The position numbers and the translations under genes are program-made. A stretch of DNA of 64,000 nucleotides, taken from positions 248,001 to 312,000 of the forward strand of contig DASRGG010000021.1 in assembly GCA_035651155.1 (NCBI GenBank), written 5' to 3'. Positions within the stretch are counted from its first letter, which is position 1. The number at the start of each line of letters is the position of its first letter. The notes beneath the pieces are model-generated. The model did not search any database, had not been told where the DNA came from, and was given only the letters and a program-made list of their open reading frames with translations. The DNA is from CF-39 sp035651155 (GTDB lineage: Bacteria; Chloroflexota; Limnocylindria; P2-11E). Below are positions 15,954 through 24,945 of the stretch, piece after piece.

Positions 15954-17366
15954 TCAATCGTCTACCTCCGCCTGCGGCGCGAAGCGCGGCGGGCGCGCCA
16001 CGACGGTGAGCGCCTCGAGGCGGTCGCCGGACCGCGACGACGCGGCGCCGCGGTCGCCACGCTCCGAGCGCCGGCGCTCGACCAGCGCCTCGAACTCGGC
16101 GTCCGAGGCTTCGAGGTAGCTGCGCGGATCGTCGATGACGCCGGTGAGCGCCGCGACGGCCGCGACCAGCGGCGAACCGAGGTAGATGCTCGCCTTCGGC
16201 GAGCCCATGCGGCCCTTGTAGTTGCGGTTCGCGGTCGAGAGGCAGATCTCGTCGCCCGCGAGCACGCCGCCGGTGCGTCCGAGGCAGGGGCCGCAGCCGG
16301 AGGACCCGATCACCGCGCCCGCCGCCGAGAGGATCTGCAGGGTGCCGTCCCGCATCGCGAGCTCGAATTGCCGGCGCGACGCCGGGACGACCTCGAGGCG
16401 CACGCGCGGATCGATACGCCGTCCGCGCAGCACGCTCGCGGCCTGCTGCATGTCGACGAGCCGACCGTTCGTGCAGGAGCCGAGGAAGACGATGTCGACG
16501 GGCTGGCCGACGGCCGCGGAGATGTCGACGACCTGGTCGACGCGCGGGGGCACCGCGATCTGCGGCTCGAGGGTCGAGAGGTCGATCGTCACGGTGCGCA
16601 GGTAGGACGCGTCCGGGTCGGGCCGGAGCCAGTCCGGGGCCTCCGGCGTCCCGACGACGATGCCGGCCTTCGCGCCCATCTCGGTCGTCATGCCCGCGAG
16701 CGTGATGCGGTCGCCCTGCGGGAGATCGCCCACGCCGTGGAACTCGACGCACGCGTAGCGCGCGCCGTCGGTCCCGATCTCGCGCACCACGCGCATGATC
16801 GCGTCCTTCATGGTGATGCCCTTGCGCAGCTTCCCCGTGAAGACGACCTTGATCGACTCGGGAACGCGCAGCCACGTGCGGCCGAGCCCGAGCGCGACCG
16901 CGATGTCCGTGGCGCCCATGCCCGCGCCGAACGCGCCGACCGCGCCGTACGAGTTGCTGTGCGAATCGGAGCCCACGATGACGGTGCCCGGCTCGCAGTA
17001 GCCCTCCTCGACCATGATCTGGTGGCACACGCCCTCGCCGGCGTCGTAGAACGTCGGGATCTTCTGCCGGCGCACCCACTCGCGCAGCACGCGGTGCGAG
17101 TCCGCCACGACGGGCGTCGGCGCCGGCGCGGCGTGATCGACGAAGACGCACACCCGGCCGGTATCCCAGACGCGCTCCTTCCCGAGGTCGCGCAGGCCCT
17201 GCATGACCGCGTCGATGACGGAGTCGTGGACCATCACGCGCGAGATCGGCACGATGACCAGATCGCCGGCGCGCACGTCCCGGCCCGAGGACCGACTGAG
17301 GATCTTCTCCGCGAGGGACTTCCCCGGCGCGGGGGCTCCGCCCCTGCCGCCCCGTAGTTCCGTCAT
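15954..17366 (-). CDS. Homoaconitase/3-isopropylmalate dehydratase large subunit
   Basis: The protein has 470 residues. The [4Fe-4S] ligands are in GSCTNG (about residue 295) and SGCGPCLG (about 355), and the substrate-binding GSDSHSNSYGAVGAFGAG is at about 130. A Ser/Arg-rich extension of about 40 residues follows the last conserved block. The chosen start is ATG 17366, which overlaps the homocitrate synthase stop by 4 bases (ATGA). A reading from 17378 would lie inside that gene. Pathway assignment to homocitrate/homoaconitate is from context; the 3-isopropylmalate enzyme has the same motifs. Confidence 0.85.
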   Translation of the reverse strand: MTELRGGRGGAPAPGKSLAEKILSRSSGRDVRAGDLVIVPISRVMVHDSVIDAVMQGLRDLGKERVWDTGRVCVFVDHAAPAPTPVVADSHRVLREWVRRQKIPTFYDAGEGVCHQIMVEEGYCEPGTVIVGSDSHSNSYGAVGAFGAGMGATDIAVALGLGRTWLRVPESIKVVFTGKLRKGITMKDAIMRVVREIGTDGARYACVEFHGVGDLPQGDRITLAGMTTEMGAKAGIVVGTPEAPDWLRPDPDASYLRTVTIDLSTLEPQIAVPPRVDQVVDISAAVGQPVDIVFLGSCTNGRLVDMQQAASVLRGRRIDPRVRLEVVPASRRQFELAMRDGTLQILSAAGAVIGSSGCGPCLGRTGGVLAGDEICLSTANRNYKGRMGSPKASIYLGSPLVAAVAALTGVIDDPRSYLEASDAEFEALVERRRSERGDRGAASSRSGDRLEALTVVARPPRFAPQAEVDD

Positions 17367-18493
17367 GCGACGACCCACTCCTTCAGCACGGCGTCGAGCT
17401 GATCCATCGAGAGCGGCCCGGCGTCGGCCATCGCCTTGATCCGCCGCGTGATCTCGCGCAGCTCGGCCTTCCCGAAGGTGAGCCCGAGCTGCTCGGCGCG
17501 CTTGCCCACCGCGTTGTAGCCGGTGAGGCGGTGCGCGATGTTCATGGTGCGCTCGAGCCCGAAGTCACCGGGGTCGAGGATCTCATAAGAGTTCGGGTTG
17601 ATGTAGATCGCCTTCGTGTGCATGCCGGCCTTGTGGTGGAACGCGTACTTGCCGGTCACGAAGTTGTTGTAGGGGATCTCGATGCCCACCATCGACGCGA
17701 CCATCTCGTCGAGGTCCTTCAGCCTCTTCAGGTCGTACTTCGTGCGGATCGCCTCGGGGTCGTCCGCGTACATGCGCGCGACGAAGCCGCCCAGGGGCGT
17801 GATGCCGTTGCGCTCGCCGATGCCGAGCACGCTCGTGTCGATGTGCGTCGCGCCGCCCTCGAGGATGCTGTACGAGTTCGCGATCGCGCAGCCGGCGTCG
17901 TTGTGGCCGTGGAACTCGATGTCGCAGGAGACGTGGTGCCGGAGCTCGTGCGCGAGGGCGTAGCACTGCCGCGGCGTCGCGATGCCGACGGTGTCGGCGA
18001 CGCCGACCCTGTTCACGCCGAACGAGTCGACGGCCTTGTAGACCTTCAGGAGATCGCCCTCGGTGGACCGGAAGGAATCCTCGCTCGAGAAGCGCACCTC
18101 CTTGCCGTGGTCCTTGATGAACGTGATGACCTCTTTCGCCTCGACGATGATCTGGTCGACGCTCTTGCCGTGGGAGAACTCGCGCAGGTACGACGAGGTC
18201 CCGAAGAGGATGTCGATGCCGTCGACGCCGGTCTCGACGGCGACCGCCGCGTCGTCCATGTGGCAGCGCACGTGCGTCAGGACCTTCGCCTGGAGGCCGA
18301 GGCCGGCGATCGTCTTCAGATCGGCGAGGGACTGCGGCGACGCCACCGGAGAGGTGAGCTCGATGTACTCGACCCCGAAGGCGTCGAGCGCCTTGGCGAT
18401 CTGGATCTTCTGCTCGGTCGTGAAGTGGGCGTTCGAGAACTGCTCGCCTTCCCGCAGCGTCGAATCGATGATCGCGAAGCGCTCGATCGGCAT
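17363..18493 (-). CDS. Homocitrate synthase
   Basis: This 376-residue DRE-TIM metallolyase begins FAIIDSTLREGEQF, with the catalytic Arg/Glu of the family. It continues EYIELTSPVASPQS, KVLTHVRCHMDD and EFHGHNDAGCAIAN (metal-binding His pair). The SPVAS and HVRCHMDD stretches match LYS20-type homocitrate synthases rather than LeuA. The C-terminus lacks the roughly 130-residue leucine-sensing domain of LeuA. It condenses acetyl-CoA with 2-oxoglutarate as the first step of the alpha-aminoadipate route to lysine. The start ATG 18493 leaves a leader with a strong hairpin. Confidence 0.88.
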   Translation of the reverse strand: MPIERFAIIDSTLREGEQFSNAHFTTEQKIQIAKALDAFGVEYIELTSPVASPQSLADLKTIAGLGLQAKVLTHVRCHMDDAAVAVETGVDGIDILFGTSSYLREFSHGKSVDQIIVEAKEVITFIKDHGKEVRFSSEDSFRSTEGDLLKVYKAVDSFGVNRVGVADTVGIATPRQCYALAHELRHHVSCDIEFHGHNDAGCAIANSYSILEGGATHIDTSVLGIGERNGITPLGGFVARMYADDPEAIRTKYDLKRLKDLDEMVASMVGIEIPYNNFVTGKYAFHHKAGMHTKAIYINPNSYEILDPGDFGLERTMNIAHRLTGYNAVGKRAEQLGLTFGKAELREITRRIKAMADAGPLSMDQLDAVLKEWVVA

Positions 18494-18536
18494 CCGCGCG
18501 TCCCTCCCGGTTTCCCCATAGGCGGTGCCGACGCGA

Positions 18537-18569
18537 TGCCGGGCTTCTTCGGAATGAAAAAGCCCGGCA
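18537..18569 (-). promoter_or_regulatory. Hairpin in the homocitrate synthase leader
   Basis: TGCCGGGCTT and AAGCCCGGCA are perfect complements separated by 13 bases. They lie 44 bases upstream of the homocitrate synthase start. No run of T follows on the minus strand, so it is not a simple terminator. It could be an attenuation element, an mRNA-stabilising stem, or the end of a preceding transcript. Confidence 0.45.
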
Positions 18570-18591
18570 GCACCTACGCGCACACCGAGCC

Positions 18592-18809
18592 TCAAAGAAG
18601 CTTGGTCGCACGGTAGCGCTTCACCCCGGGGTCACCCCCGAGGCGACAGCCCGCGCCCTTCCGGGACGCGAGCCAGCCGTCGAGCCTGAGCGGCTCGCCG
18701 ACTTCGGCGGTCACGCCTCCCGTCGCTTCAGCGGAAGCTCGATCCTCCGCGACGGCTCCTCGTGCCCGCACCTCTTGCCGGCAACGCGATATGTAGTTGT
18801 GGCGGTCAT
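18592..18809 (-). other. Two possible small overlapping reading frames
   Basis: ATG 18809 opens a 32-residue frame (18711-18809) with one Cys (GKRCGHEEPSRR). Its TGA overlaps a GTG (GTGA at 18714-18711) that opens a 40-residue frame (18592-18714) ending VKRYRATKLL. The codon pattern is coding-like, and the GTGA overlap resembles the coupled junctions elsewhere in the window. They might also be one zinc-ribbon gene broken by a one-base change. No family was recognised. The rest of 18594-18918 shows no clear gene. Confidence 0.3.
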
Positions 18810-18918
18810 CTTACCGCCTACCGGTCGCGAAACGCCATGGGATAGCCCATCCGGGCTCTTGTCGTACGCGTGCCTGCCCCCATAGCGTCCTGGCGGGGAT
18901 GGCGATGTACGGCTTGCG

Positions 18919-19560
18919 ATGGAGCTTCGTTCAGTGAAGCAGGGCGACGCCAAGGCGGTCGCGGCCGCGGCCCGCCCGGAGCTGCGAGGAGGTGCCCACA
19001 GGACCGATGCGGCACTTGTCGAGGCCGCCAAGGCAGGCGAGGCGAGCGCGTTCGGTGAGCTGTACGAGCGCTACCGCGACGCGATCTACCGCTTCTGCCT
19101 GGCGCGCACCGGCACGGCCCACGACGCCGAGGACCTCACCGCGGATGTGTTCGTGAAGGCGCTCCAGTCCATCGACCGGTACCAGGACCGCGGACTCCCG
19201 TTCGTGGCGTTCCTGTATCGCATCGCGCGCAACTCCGCCATCGACCGCGCCCGGACGCTGAAGCAGCCGCTCTCGGTCGACGGCCTGCTCAACGAGCCGG
19301 CCTCGAAGCACAACGTCGAGCTCGAGGCCGCCTTCGCCGTCGAGAAGAGCATCCTCATGACCGCGCTCACGAAGCTGAAGAGCGAGCACCGCGACGTCGT
19401 CGTCATGCGCTTCATCGAGGGCTATTCGGCGCTCGAGATCGCCGCCTTCCTCGGCAAGACCGAGGGCGCGATCCGCACGCTCCAGCACCGCGCGCTCGAG
19501 CGGCTGCGCAAGGAGTTCGACGGCGCCCAGACGGCCGCGGCGAAGAGGCGGCGGGCGTGA
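18919..19560 (+). CDS. ECF-type RNA polymerase sigma factor
   Basis: This 213-residue sigma-70 family protein contains only regions 2 and 4. Region 2 includes FGELYERYRDAIYRFCLARTG and DAEDLTADVFVKAL (about residues 44-90). Region 4 includes LTKLKSEHRDVVVMRFIEGYS followed by the helix-turn-helix EIAAFLGKTEGAIRTLQHRA. The C-terminus is Ala/Arg-rich. The stop overlaps the start of the DUF5667 gene by 4 bases (GTGA). The partner membrane protein is the usual companion of this sigma group and may modulate it. No strong ribosome site precedes ATG 18919, so a start some codons downstream is possible. Confidence 0.85.
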   Translation: MELRSVKQGDAKAVAAAARPELRGGAHRTDAALVEAAKAGEASAFGELYERYRDAIYRFCLARTGTAHDAEDLTADVFVKALQSIDRYQDRGLPFVAFLYRIARNSAIDRARTLKQPLSVDGLLNEPASKHNVELEAAFAVEKSILMTALTKLKSEHRDVVVMRFIEGYSALEIAAFLGKTEGAIRTLQHRALERLRKEFDGAQTAAAKRRRA

Positions 19561-20465
19561 ACGAAGAGCGGCTCACCGGTCTGCTCGCGTCGCTCCGGCA
19601 GGAGCGCATGGACCGCGTCGGCGACGACCGCGTCCGCGCGAGCCTCGAAGCGGCCTGGGCCACGCGGCAGGCGCGCCGCGGCTGGGGCTTCCGCATGCGC
19701 CGGCTCGCCCCCGTCCTCGCGACGCTCGCGCTCGCCGCGGGCCTTACGGGCGCCACGCTGAACGCCTCCGGAGACAGCGCGCTCTATGGGATCCGCGTGG
19801 CCATCGAGGACGCCGCGATCGTGCTGCACCCGGATCCCGAGGATCGGAGCGAGTATCTCCTCGCGCTCCTCGACCAGCGCCAGACGGAGGCGGCGCGCCT
19901 CGAGTCGAGCGGCAACGCCCTCGCCGCGAGCCGCGTCCGCGAGATCGAGCAGGACACGCTGCGACGGCTCGAAGCGGGCCTGCCGAAGCTCCCGGACGAC
20001 ACGTCGGTCACCGCGCCGGTGCCGAGCGACACCCCCACGCCGAGCGCGTCGCCGACGCCCACGCCCGTGCCGGCAGCGAGCGTCTCGACCGCGCCGCGCA
20101 CGCCGACGCCGACGGCGCGGCCCACGCCGACCCCCACGCCGACCGTCAGGACGCCGGCGCCCACGGCGCCGCCGACCGGGACATCGTTCCCCGTGACGAT
20201 CACCGGCACGGTGAAGAACCCCGATCTCACTCTCGCCGACGGCGCGTGCGTCGGGACCGTGCCGCCCACCGATCCGGCGGCGCCGTGCACGCCGAAGACG
20301 GTCCAGGGTACGTACCGGTTCACCGTCTCGGGGCGCATCAACCAGGTCGTGACCTTCTACGCCTGGCGGTACGACGCGACCGCGAAGATCGCGTACAAGG
20401 GCCAGGCGACCGCGACCGTGCACGGCCCGACCGTGCAGATGCCCGACATCAAGCTCCAGAAGTAG
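19557..20465 (+). CDS. DUF5667-type membrane-anchored partner of the sigma factor
   Basis: The protein has 302 residues. A short cytoplasmic N-terminus is followed by one membrane helix (LAPVLATLALAAGLTGATL, about residues 44-62). The DUF5667 signature DSALYGIRVAIEDA comes next, then a Glu/Arg-rich helical stretch. A long Pro/Thr linker (about 150-215) contains repeated TPTPT, and a C-terminal beta-rich domain has two Cys that may form a disulfide. The layout suggests an anchored sensor outside the cell coupled to the co-encoded sigma factor. This role is inferred from gene pairing. Confidence 0.75.
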   Translation: MNEERLTGLLASLRQERMDRVGDDRVRASLEAAWATRQARRGWGFRMRRLAPVLATLALAAGLTGATLNASGDSALYGIRVAIEDAAIVLHPDPEDRSEYLLALLDQRQTEAARLESSGNALAASRVREIEQDTLRRLEAGLPKLPDDTSVTAPVPSDTPTPSASPTPTPVPAASVSTAPRTPTPTARPTPTPTPTVRTPAPTAPPTGTSFPVTITGTVKNPDLTLADGACVGTVPPTDPAAPCTPKTVQGTYRFTVSGRINQVVTFYAWRYDATAKIAYKGQATATVHGPTVQMPDIKLQK

Positions 20466-20601
20466 CGGCTACCCGGTCGAGGCGCCCCTTCCGCGCGAAG
20501 ATCGCCGCGAAGCTCGCCACACCGCATTTTCGGCCCTCCTTCGGTCCCCCCGGGGACCTTCGGCCCTGCCTCCGCCCCGGCCGGTCCGTCACGCTTTTCC
20601 A

Positions 20602-23313
20602 ATGGACGCGGTCGACGAGCGCGCGGTCTATCCCAAGCACCGTGAGGCGCATGTCGTCCTGCGCGACGGCACGCTCGTCCTCATCCGTCCGGTCCTCCCC
20701 GACGACGAGCAAGCGATCGCGCGGCTCTTCGCGTCGCTCTCGAGCGACTCGCGACGCAACCGCTTCTTCTCGGTGGCCACGGATCTGGGCGAGGAGGCGC
20801 ACCGCGCGGCCGACGTCGATCAGCGCACCCGCTACGCGCTCGTCGCCGTCGCGAACGACGGTCGCGTCGTGGCGCACGCGGCGTACTTCGCCGACGGCAC
20901 CGGGCGCGCGGAGGTCGCGTGGGTCGTCGCCGACGATCAGCGCGGTCGCGGGCTCGGGACGCTGCTCCTCGCGCATCTCGCCGAGCGCGCCGAGGAGCTC
21001 GGGCTCGGCCCGTTCGTCGCATACGTCCTTCCGGAGAACCGCGACATGGTGGAGGTCCTGCGCGAGAGCGGCATGCCGATGCGAACGGTGCGCGCGCACG
21101 GCCAGCTCGTCTTCGAGTTCCCCACCTCGCTCTCGCCGGCGGCGCGCGATCGCTTCGACCGCCGCGAGCAGGTCGCCACCGCGGCCAGCATCGGCGCGCT
21201 GCTCGCGCCGCGCTCGATCGCCGTCATCGGCGCGTCACGCTCGCGCGGCACCATCGGCGGCGAGGTCTTCCACAATCTCCTCGCGACAGGCTTCGCCGGT
21301 CCGGTCTATCCGGTCAACGCGCGGGCCGCCGTGGTCCAGTCGGTCCCGGCCTATCCCACGATCGCCGCGGTGCCCGGCCCCGTGGATCTCGCCGTGATCG
21401 TCGTGCCCGCGGCCGACGTCCTCGGCGCGGCGCGCGCGTGCGCGGACAAGGGCGTCCGCGGCCTCGTCGTCATCTCCGCCGGATTCGGCGAGACCGGCGA
21501 GGACGGCCTCGCGCGCCAGCGCGAGCTCGTGGAGCTCTGCCGCGCCTCGGGCATGCGCCTCGTCGGACCGAATTGCATGGGCGTGCTCAACACCGCGCCC
21601 GATGTGCGCATGAACGCCACCTTCGCGCCCACCTTCCCGCCGGCCGGCCGCGTCGGGTTCCTCTCGCAGAGCGGCGCGCTCGGGCTCGCGATCATCGACC
21701 AGTGCGCCGAGCGCGGCATCGGCCTCTCGACGTTCGTCTCCGTCGGCAACAAGGCCGACCTCTCGGGCAACGACCTCCTGCAGTACTGGGAGACCGATCC
21801 CGCGACGGACGTCGTGCTCCTGTACCTCGAGTCCTTCGGTAACCCCCGCAAGTTCGCGCGGATCGCGCGGCGCATCGGCCGCACGAAGCCGATCCTCGCG
21901 GTGAAGAGCGGACGGTCGGTCGCCGGGGTGCGCGCGACGTCGTCGCACACCGGCGCGGTCGTCGCGTCATCGGACCTGACCGTCGACGCGCTCTTCGCGC
22001 AGACCGGCGTCGTGCGCACCGAGACGCTCGCCGAGCTCCTCGACGCGGCGGCCCTCTTCGCGACGCAGCCGCTCCCCGCGGGCAGGCGCGTCGCCGTCGT
22101 CACGAACGCCGGCGGTCCCGCGATCCTGTGCGCCGACGCGCTCGAGGCGAAGGGCCTCGAGGTCCCCGCGTTGCCCGAGGCGCTCCGCGCGACGCTGCGC
22201 GCGCTGTTGCCGCCCGAAGCGTCCGTCGCGAACCCGGTCAACATGATCGCGTCCGCGTCGGGCGAGCAGTACGCCGCGGTGGTGCGCGCGCTCGCCGCGT
22301 CGGACGCGGTGGACGCGATCATCGCGATCTTCATCCCGCCGCTCGTGACACGGCTCGGGGAGGTCGCGCGCGCGCTCGCCGACGCCTCCGCCGCGCTCCC
22401 CCGCCGCATCCCGCTGCTCGCGGTGCTGATGTCCGAGGACCGTGCCGGAGCGGTCATGGCCGCCGCGGGCATCCCCGTCTTCCCGTATCCGGAGGACGCG
22501 GCGCGCGCGCTCGCGCACGCGGCCGATCACGCGGCGTGGCGCGCGCTGCCCGAGGAGGCGCCGCCGGAGTACGCGGACGTGCGCCGGCGCGACGCGGCCG
22601 ACGTCATCGCGGCGGCGCTCGAAGCGGGCCGCGGATGGCTCGAGCCGGAGGAGGTCGCGCTGCTCCTGCGCGCCTACGGCCTGCCGCTCGCCTGCTTCCT
22701 CACGGCGCGCACGCCGGCCGAGGCCGGCGACGCCGCGGCGACGCTCGGCGGGAGCGTCGCGCTGAAGGCGCTCGCGAGCGGTCTCGTGCACAAGACCGAA
22801 GCGGGCGCCGTGCGCGTGGGGCTGCGGGGACGCGCGGCGGTCGAGGCCGCGGCGCGCGAGATGCGCGACGCGGTCGAACGCGGCGGTCACAAGGTCGAAC
22901 GCTTCCTCGTGCAGGCCATGGCCGCACCGGGGACGGAGATGCTGGTCGGCATGGTGCACGACCGCACCTTCGGACCGGTCATCGCGTGCGGCGCGGGCGG
23001 CACGCTGGTCGAGCTCCTGAAGGACGTGAACGTCCGCGTGTCGCCGCTCTCCGCGCGCGACGCCAGGGAGATGATCCGCTCGCTCAAGACATTCCCGCTG
23101 CTCGACGGCTACCGCGGCCAGCCGAAGGCGCGCGTCGGCGATCTCGAAAACGTCGTGCTGCGCCTCTCGGCGCTGGTGGAGGCGTGCCCGGAGATCGCCG
23201 AGCTCGACCTCAATCCGGTCATCGTCGGACCGAACGGCGCCACCATCGTCGACGCCCGCATCCGCGTCGCCGCGGCCGACCCGCCGCCGCCGCTCGGCGC
23301 GCTCCGCCGCTAG
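20602..23313 (+). CDS. GNAT acetyltransferase / ADP-forming acyl-CoA synthetase fusion
   Basis: The protein has 903 residues in four parts. An N-terminal GNAT domain (about 10-170) carries the acetyl-CoA loop VADDQRGRGLGTLLL. A CoA-binding Rossmann domain begins at about 195 (SIAVIGASRSRGTIGGEVF). A succinyl-CoA ligase-like region contains SSHTGAVVAS with His449, and an ATP-grasp domain follows from about 690 (GGSVALKALASGLVHKTEAGAV). Relatives include the Pat/YfiQ lysine acetyltransferases, which carry GNAT at the C-terminus. Here it is N-terminal, and the His used as phospho-carrier by ADP-forming synthetases is kept, so real synthetase activity is possible. It is a single-gene unit. Confidence 0.88.
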   Translation: MDAVDERAVYPKHREAHVVLRDGTLVLIRPVLPDDEQAIARLFASLSSDSRRNRFFSVATDLGEEAHRAADVDQRTRYALVAVANDGRVVAHAAYFADGTGRAEVAWVVADDQRGRGLGTLLLAHLAERAEELGLGPFVAYVLPENRDMVEVLRESGMPMRTVRAHGQLVFEFPTSLSPAARDRFDRREQVATAASIGALLAPRSIAVIGASRSRGTIGGEVFHNLLATGFAGPVYPVNARAAVVQSVPAYPTIAAVPGPVDLAVIVVPAADVLGAARACADKGVRGLVVISAGFGETGEDGLARQRELVELCRASGMRLVGPNCMGVLNTAPDVRMNATFAPTFPPAGRVGFLSQSGALGLAIIDQCAERGIGLSTFVSVGNKADLSGNDLLQYWETDPATDVVLLYLESFGNPRKFARIARRIGRTKPILAVKSGRSVAGVRATSSHTGAVVASSDLTVDALFAQTGVVRTETLAELLDAAALFATQPLPAGRRVAVVTNAGGPAILCADALEAKGLEVPALPEALRATLRALLPPEASVANPVNMIASASGEQYAAVVRALAASDAVDAIIAIFIPPLVTRLGEVARALADASAALPRRIPLLAVLMSEDRAGAVMAAAGIPVFPYPEDAARALAHAADHAAWRALPEEAPPEYADVRRRDAADVIAAALEAGRGWLEPEEVALLLRAYGLPLACFLTARTPAEAGDAAATLGGSVALKALASGLVHKTEAGAVRVGLRGRAAVEAAAREMRDAVERGGHKVERFLVQAMAAPGTEMLVGMVHDRTFGPVIACGAGGTLVELLKDVNVRVSPLSARDAREMIRSLKTFPLLDGYRGQPKARVGDLENVVLRLSALVEACPEIAELDLNPVIVGPNGATIVDARIRVAAADPPPPLGALRR

Positions 23314-23353
23314 GAGCCCGCGGCGGGCGCGCCGTCCGAGCGGCGCCGCTGGA

Positions 23354-24403
23354 CTAGGCGGGGACGGCCTGCTTCGCCGCGCCGGCGGAGCGCTTGCGCG
23401 TCGCCGCGCCGCACACCGTCTCCATGATGAGGCGCGTGGTCACGTACGGGTCCGCATTCGCGTTCGGGCGGCGGTCCTCGATGTATCCCTTGCGGTCCTT
23501 CGCGACCTGCCACGGGATGCGGACCGACGCGCCGCGGTCGGACACGCCGTAGCGGAACTCCTTGTACGAGCACGTCTCGTGGAGGCCGGTGAGGCGCTCC
23601 TCGATGGCGAAGCCGTAGTTCGCGATGTGGAGGTCGTGGCGCTCGCCGAGCGCGTCGGCCGCCGCGATGCAGGCGTCGTAGTTCTCACGCATCTCGTTCG
23701 TCGAGAAGTTCGTGTGCGCGCCGGCGCCGTTCCAGTCGCCGCGCACCGGCTTCGGGTACAGCGTCGCGGAGACGCCGAAGTCCTCGCCCACGCGGTAGAG
23801 GAGCCAGCGCGCGATCCAGAGCTGATCGCCGATCTCCGGCGCGTTCAGCGGACCGACCTGGAACTCCCACTGGCCGGGCATGACCTCGGCGTTGATGCCC
23901 GAGATCTTGAGGCCCGCCCTGAGGCACATGTCGAGATGCTTCTCGACGACGGGACGGCCGAAGACCTCGTCCGCGCCGACGCCGCAGTAGTACCCGCCCT
24001 GTGGGGCCGGGAAGCCCTTCTCCGGGAACCCGAGCGGCCGCGCGCCCTCGAAGAGCGTGTACTCCTGCTCGATGCCGAACCACGTGTCGAACGAGCTGTA
24101 CTTCTTCGCTACCTCGACGTTCGCGCGGCGCATGTTCGACGGGTGCGGCTGGCCGTTGACCAGCATGACCTCGCAGAGGACGAGCTTGTCGTCGCCGCCG
24201 CGGATCGGGTCCGGTACGACGAACACCGGCTCCAGGACGCAGTCCGATTTGTCGCCGGTCGCCTGCTGCGTGCTCGATCCGTCGAAGCCCCAGATCGGCG
24301 GCTTCTCGCCCTGGGGGACGATCTTCGTCTTCGAGCGCAGCTTCTGCGTCGGCTGCGTCCCGTCGATCCAGATGTATTCGGCGCGATAGACATCGAGGCC
24401 CAT
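23354..24403 (-). CDS. Glutamine synthetase, type II
   Basis: This 349-residue enzyme is of the eukaryote-like GSII class. It starts YRAEYIWIDGTQPTQKLRSK, then has the ATP/metal motifs IWGFDGSSTQQA, WFGIEQEYTLF, INAEVMPGQWEFQVGP and GAGAHTNFST. The C-terminus has the arginine-bearing DRGASVRIP and DRRPNANADPY. It makes glutamine from glutamate, ammonia and ATP in the cytoplasm. The start ATG 24403 follows GGAGGAG; a reading extended to 24724 would include non-conserved sequence. The last 15 residues are Ala/Lys-rich and not part of the fold. Confidence 0.93.
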   Translation of the reverse strand: MGLDVYRAEYIWIDGTQPTQKLRSKTKIVPQGEKPPIWGFDGSSTQQATGDKSDCVLEPVFVVPDPIRGGDDKLVLCEVMLVNGQPHPSNMRRANVEVAKKYSSFDTWFGIEQEYTLFEGARPLGFPEKGFPAPQGGYYCGVGADEVFGRPVVEKHLDMCLRAGLKISGINAEVMPGQWEFQVGPLNAPEIGDQLWIARWLLYRVGEDFGVSATLYPKPVRGDWNGAGAHTNFSTNEMRENYDACIAAADALGERHDLHIANYGFAIEERLTGLHETCSYKEFRYGVSDRGASVRIPWQVAKDRKGYIEDRRPNANADPYVTTRLIMETVCGAATRKRSAGAAKQAVPA

Positions 24404-24534
24404 GCCAGCTCCTCCAACCCATATCTGGGACGCGCGCGAAGACGACGCCTTCGCCGCACATGAGTGTCGTTTCCCGCGGCGCGGGACGTCAGTGGCGGGG
24501 GTGGTGTGGAAGGGTTGCGGAAGGGTGGCGGTGG

Positions 24535-24744
24535 CTAGGGCCGGGGGCTGACCTTGGGCGAGCGGATGCGCGGCGTGAAGGGCTTCTCCTCGTCCAGACG
24601 CACGTGGTGGTAGCCGTGGTCGGCCACCTCGTGGGCGGTGCGCGCTTCGCTCGCGGATCGGAGCGCGTCGAGCGAGTTCTGATCGACGACCTGGAACGCG
24701 CGGTCGCAGCCCGCCAGCCGGCACGGGAATCCTCCTGCTCGCAT
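24535..24744 (-). CDS. Small putative C2H2-type zinc-binding protein
   Basis: This 69-residue protein contains FPCRLAGCDRAFQVV followed by a helix that ends AHEVADHGYHHV, giving a CX4C...HX3-6H arrangement like a single zinc finger. It ends with a Lys/Arg/Pro-rich tail. ATG 24744 has GAAGGGAT upstream. No family was recognised. It lies between tatA and the glutamine synthetase gene on the same strand, so co-transcription is possible. Confidence 0.5.
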   Translation of the reverse strand: MRAGGFPCRLAGCDRAFQVVDQNSLDALRSASEARTAHEVADHGYHHVRLDEEKPFTPRIRSPKVSPRP

Positions 24745-24783
24745 CACGATCCCTTCCGGCCCTTCGGCCTCGATCCGCGGGCC

Positions 24784-24945
24784 CTACGCCGGCCTGTCAG
24801 GCCCCTTGTCGTCCACGGCTTCGCGGAACTCCCGGACCCCTCTTCCGAGCTGACCCGCGACCTCCGCGAGCTTGCCGGGTCCATACACGATGAGCACGAC
24901 CAGCAACAGGACGACAGGATGCCAACCTTCGAGCAGTCCGCCCAT
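24784..24945 (-). CDS. tatA: Twin-arginine translocase subunit TatA/E-like
   Basis: The 53-residue protein has the TatA plan. A short N-terminus (MGGLLEGWHP) leads to a membrane helix (VVLLLVVLIVYGPGKLAEVAGQLGRG) with the conserved hinge-type GPGKL. An amphipathic helix follows (VREFREAVDD), then a short charged tail. In the Tat pathway it forms the conducting part for folded proteins. A start ten codons earlier at 24975 is possible. It is shorter than many TatA proteins but within the TatE range. It is the last gene before the CRISPR array. Confidence 0.75.
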   Translation of the reverse strand: MGGLLEGWHPVVLLLVVLIVYGPGKLAEVAGQLGRGVREFREAVDDKGPDRPA

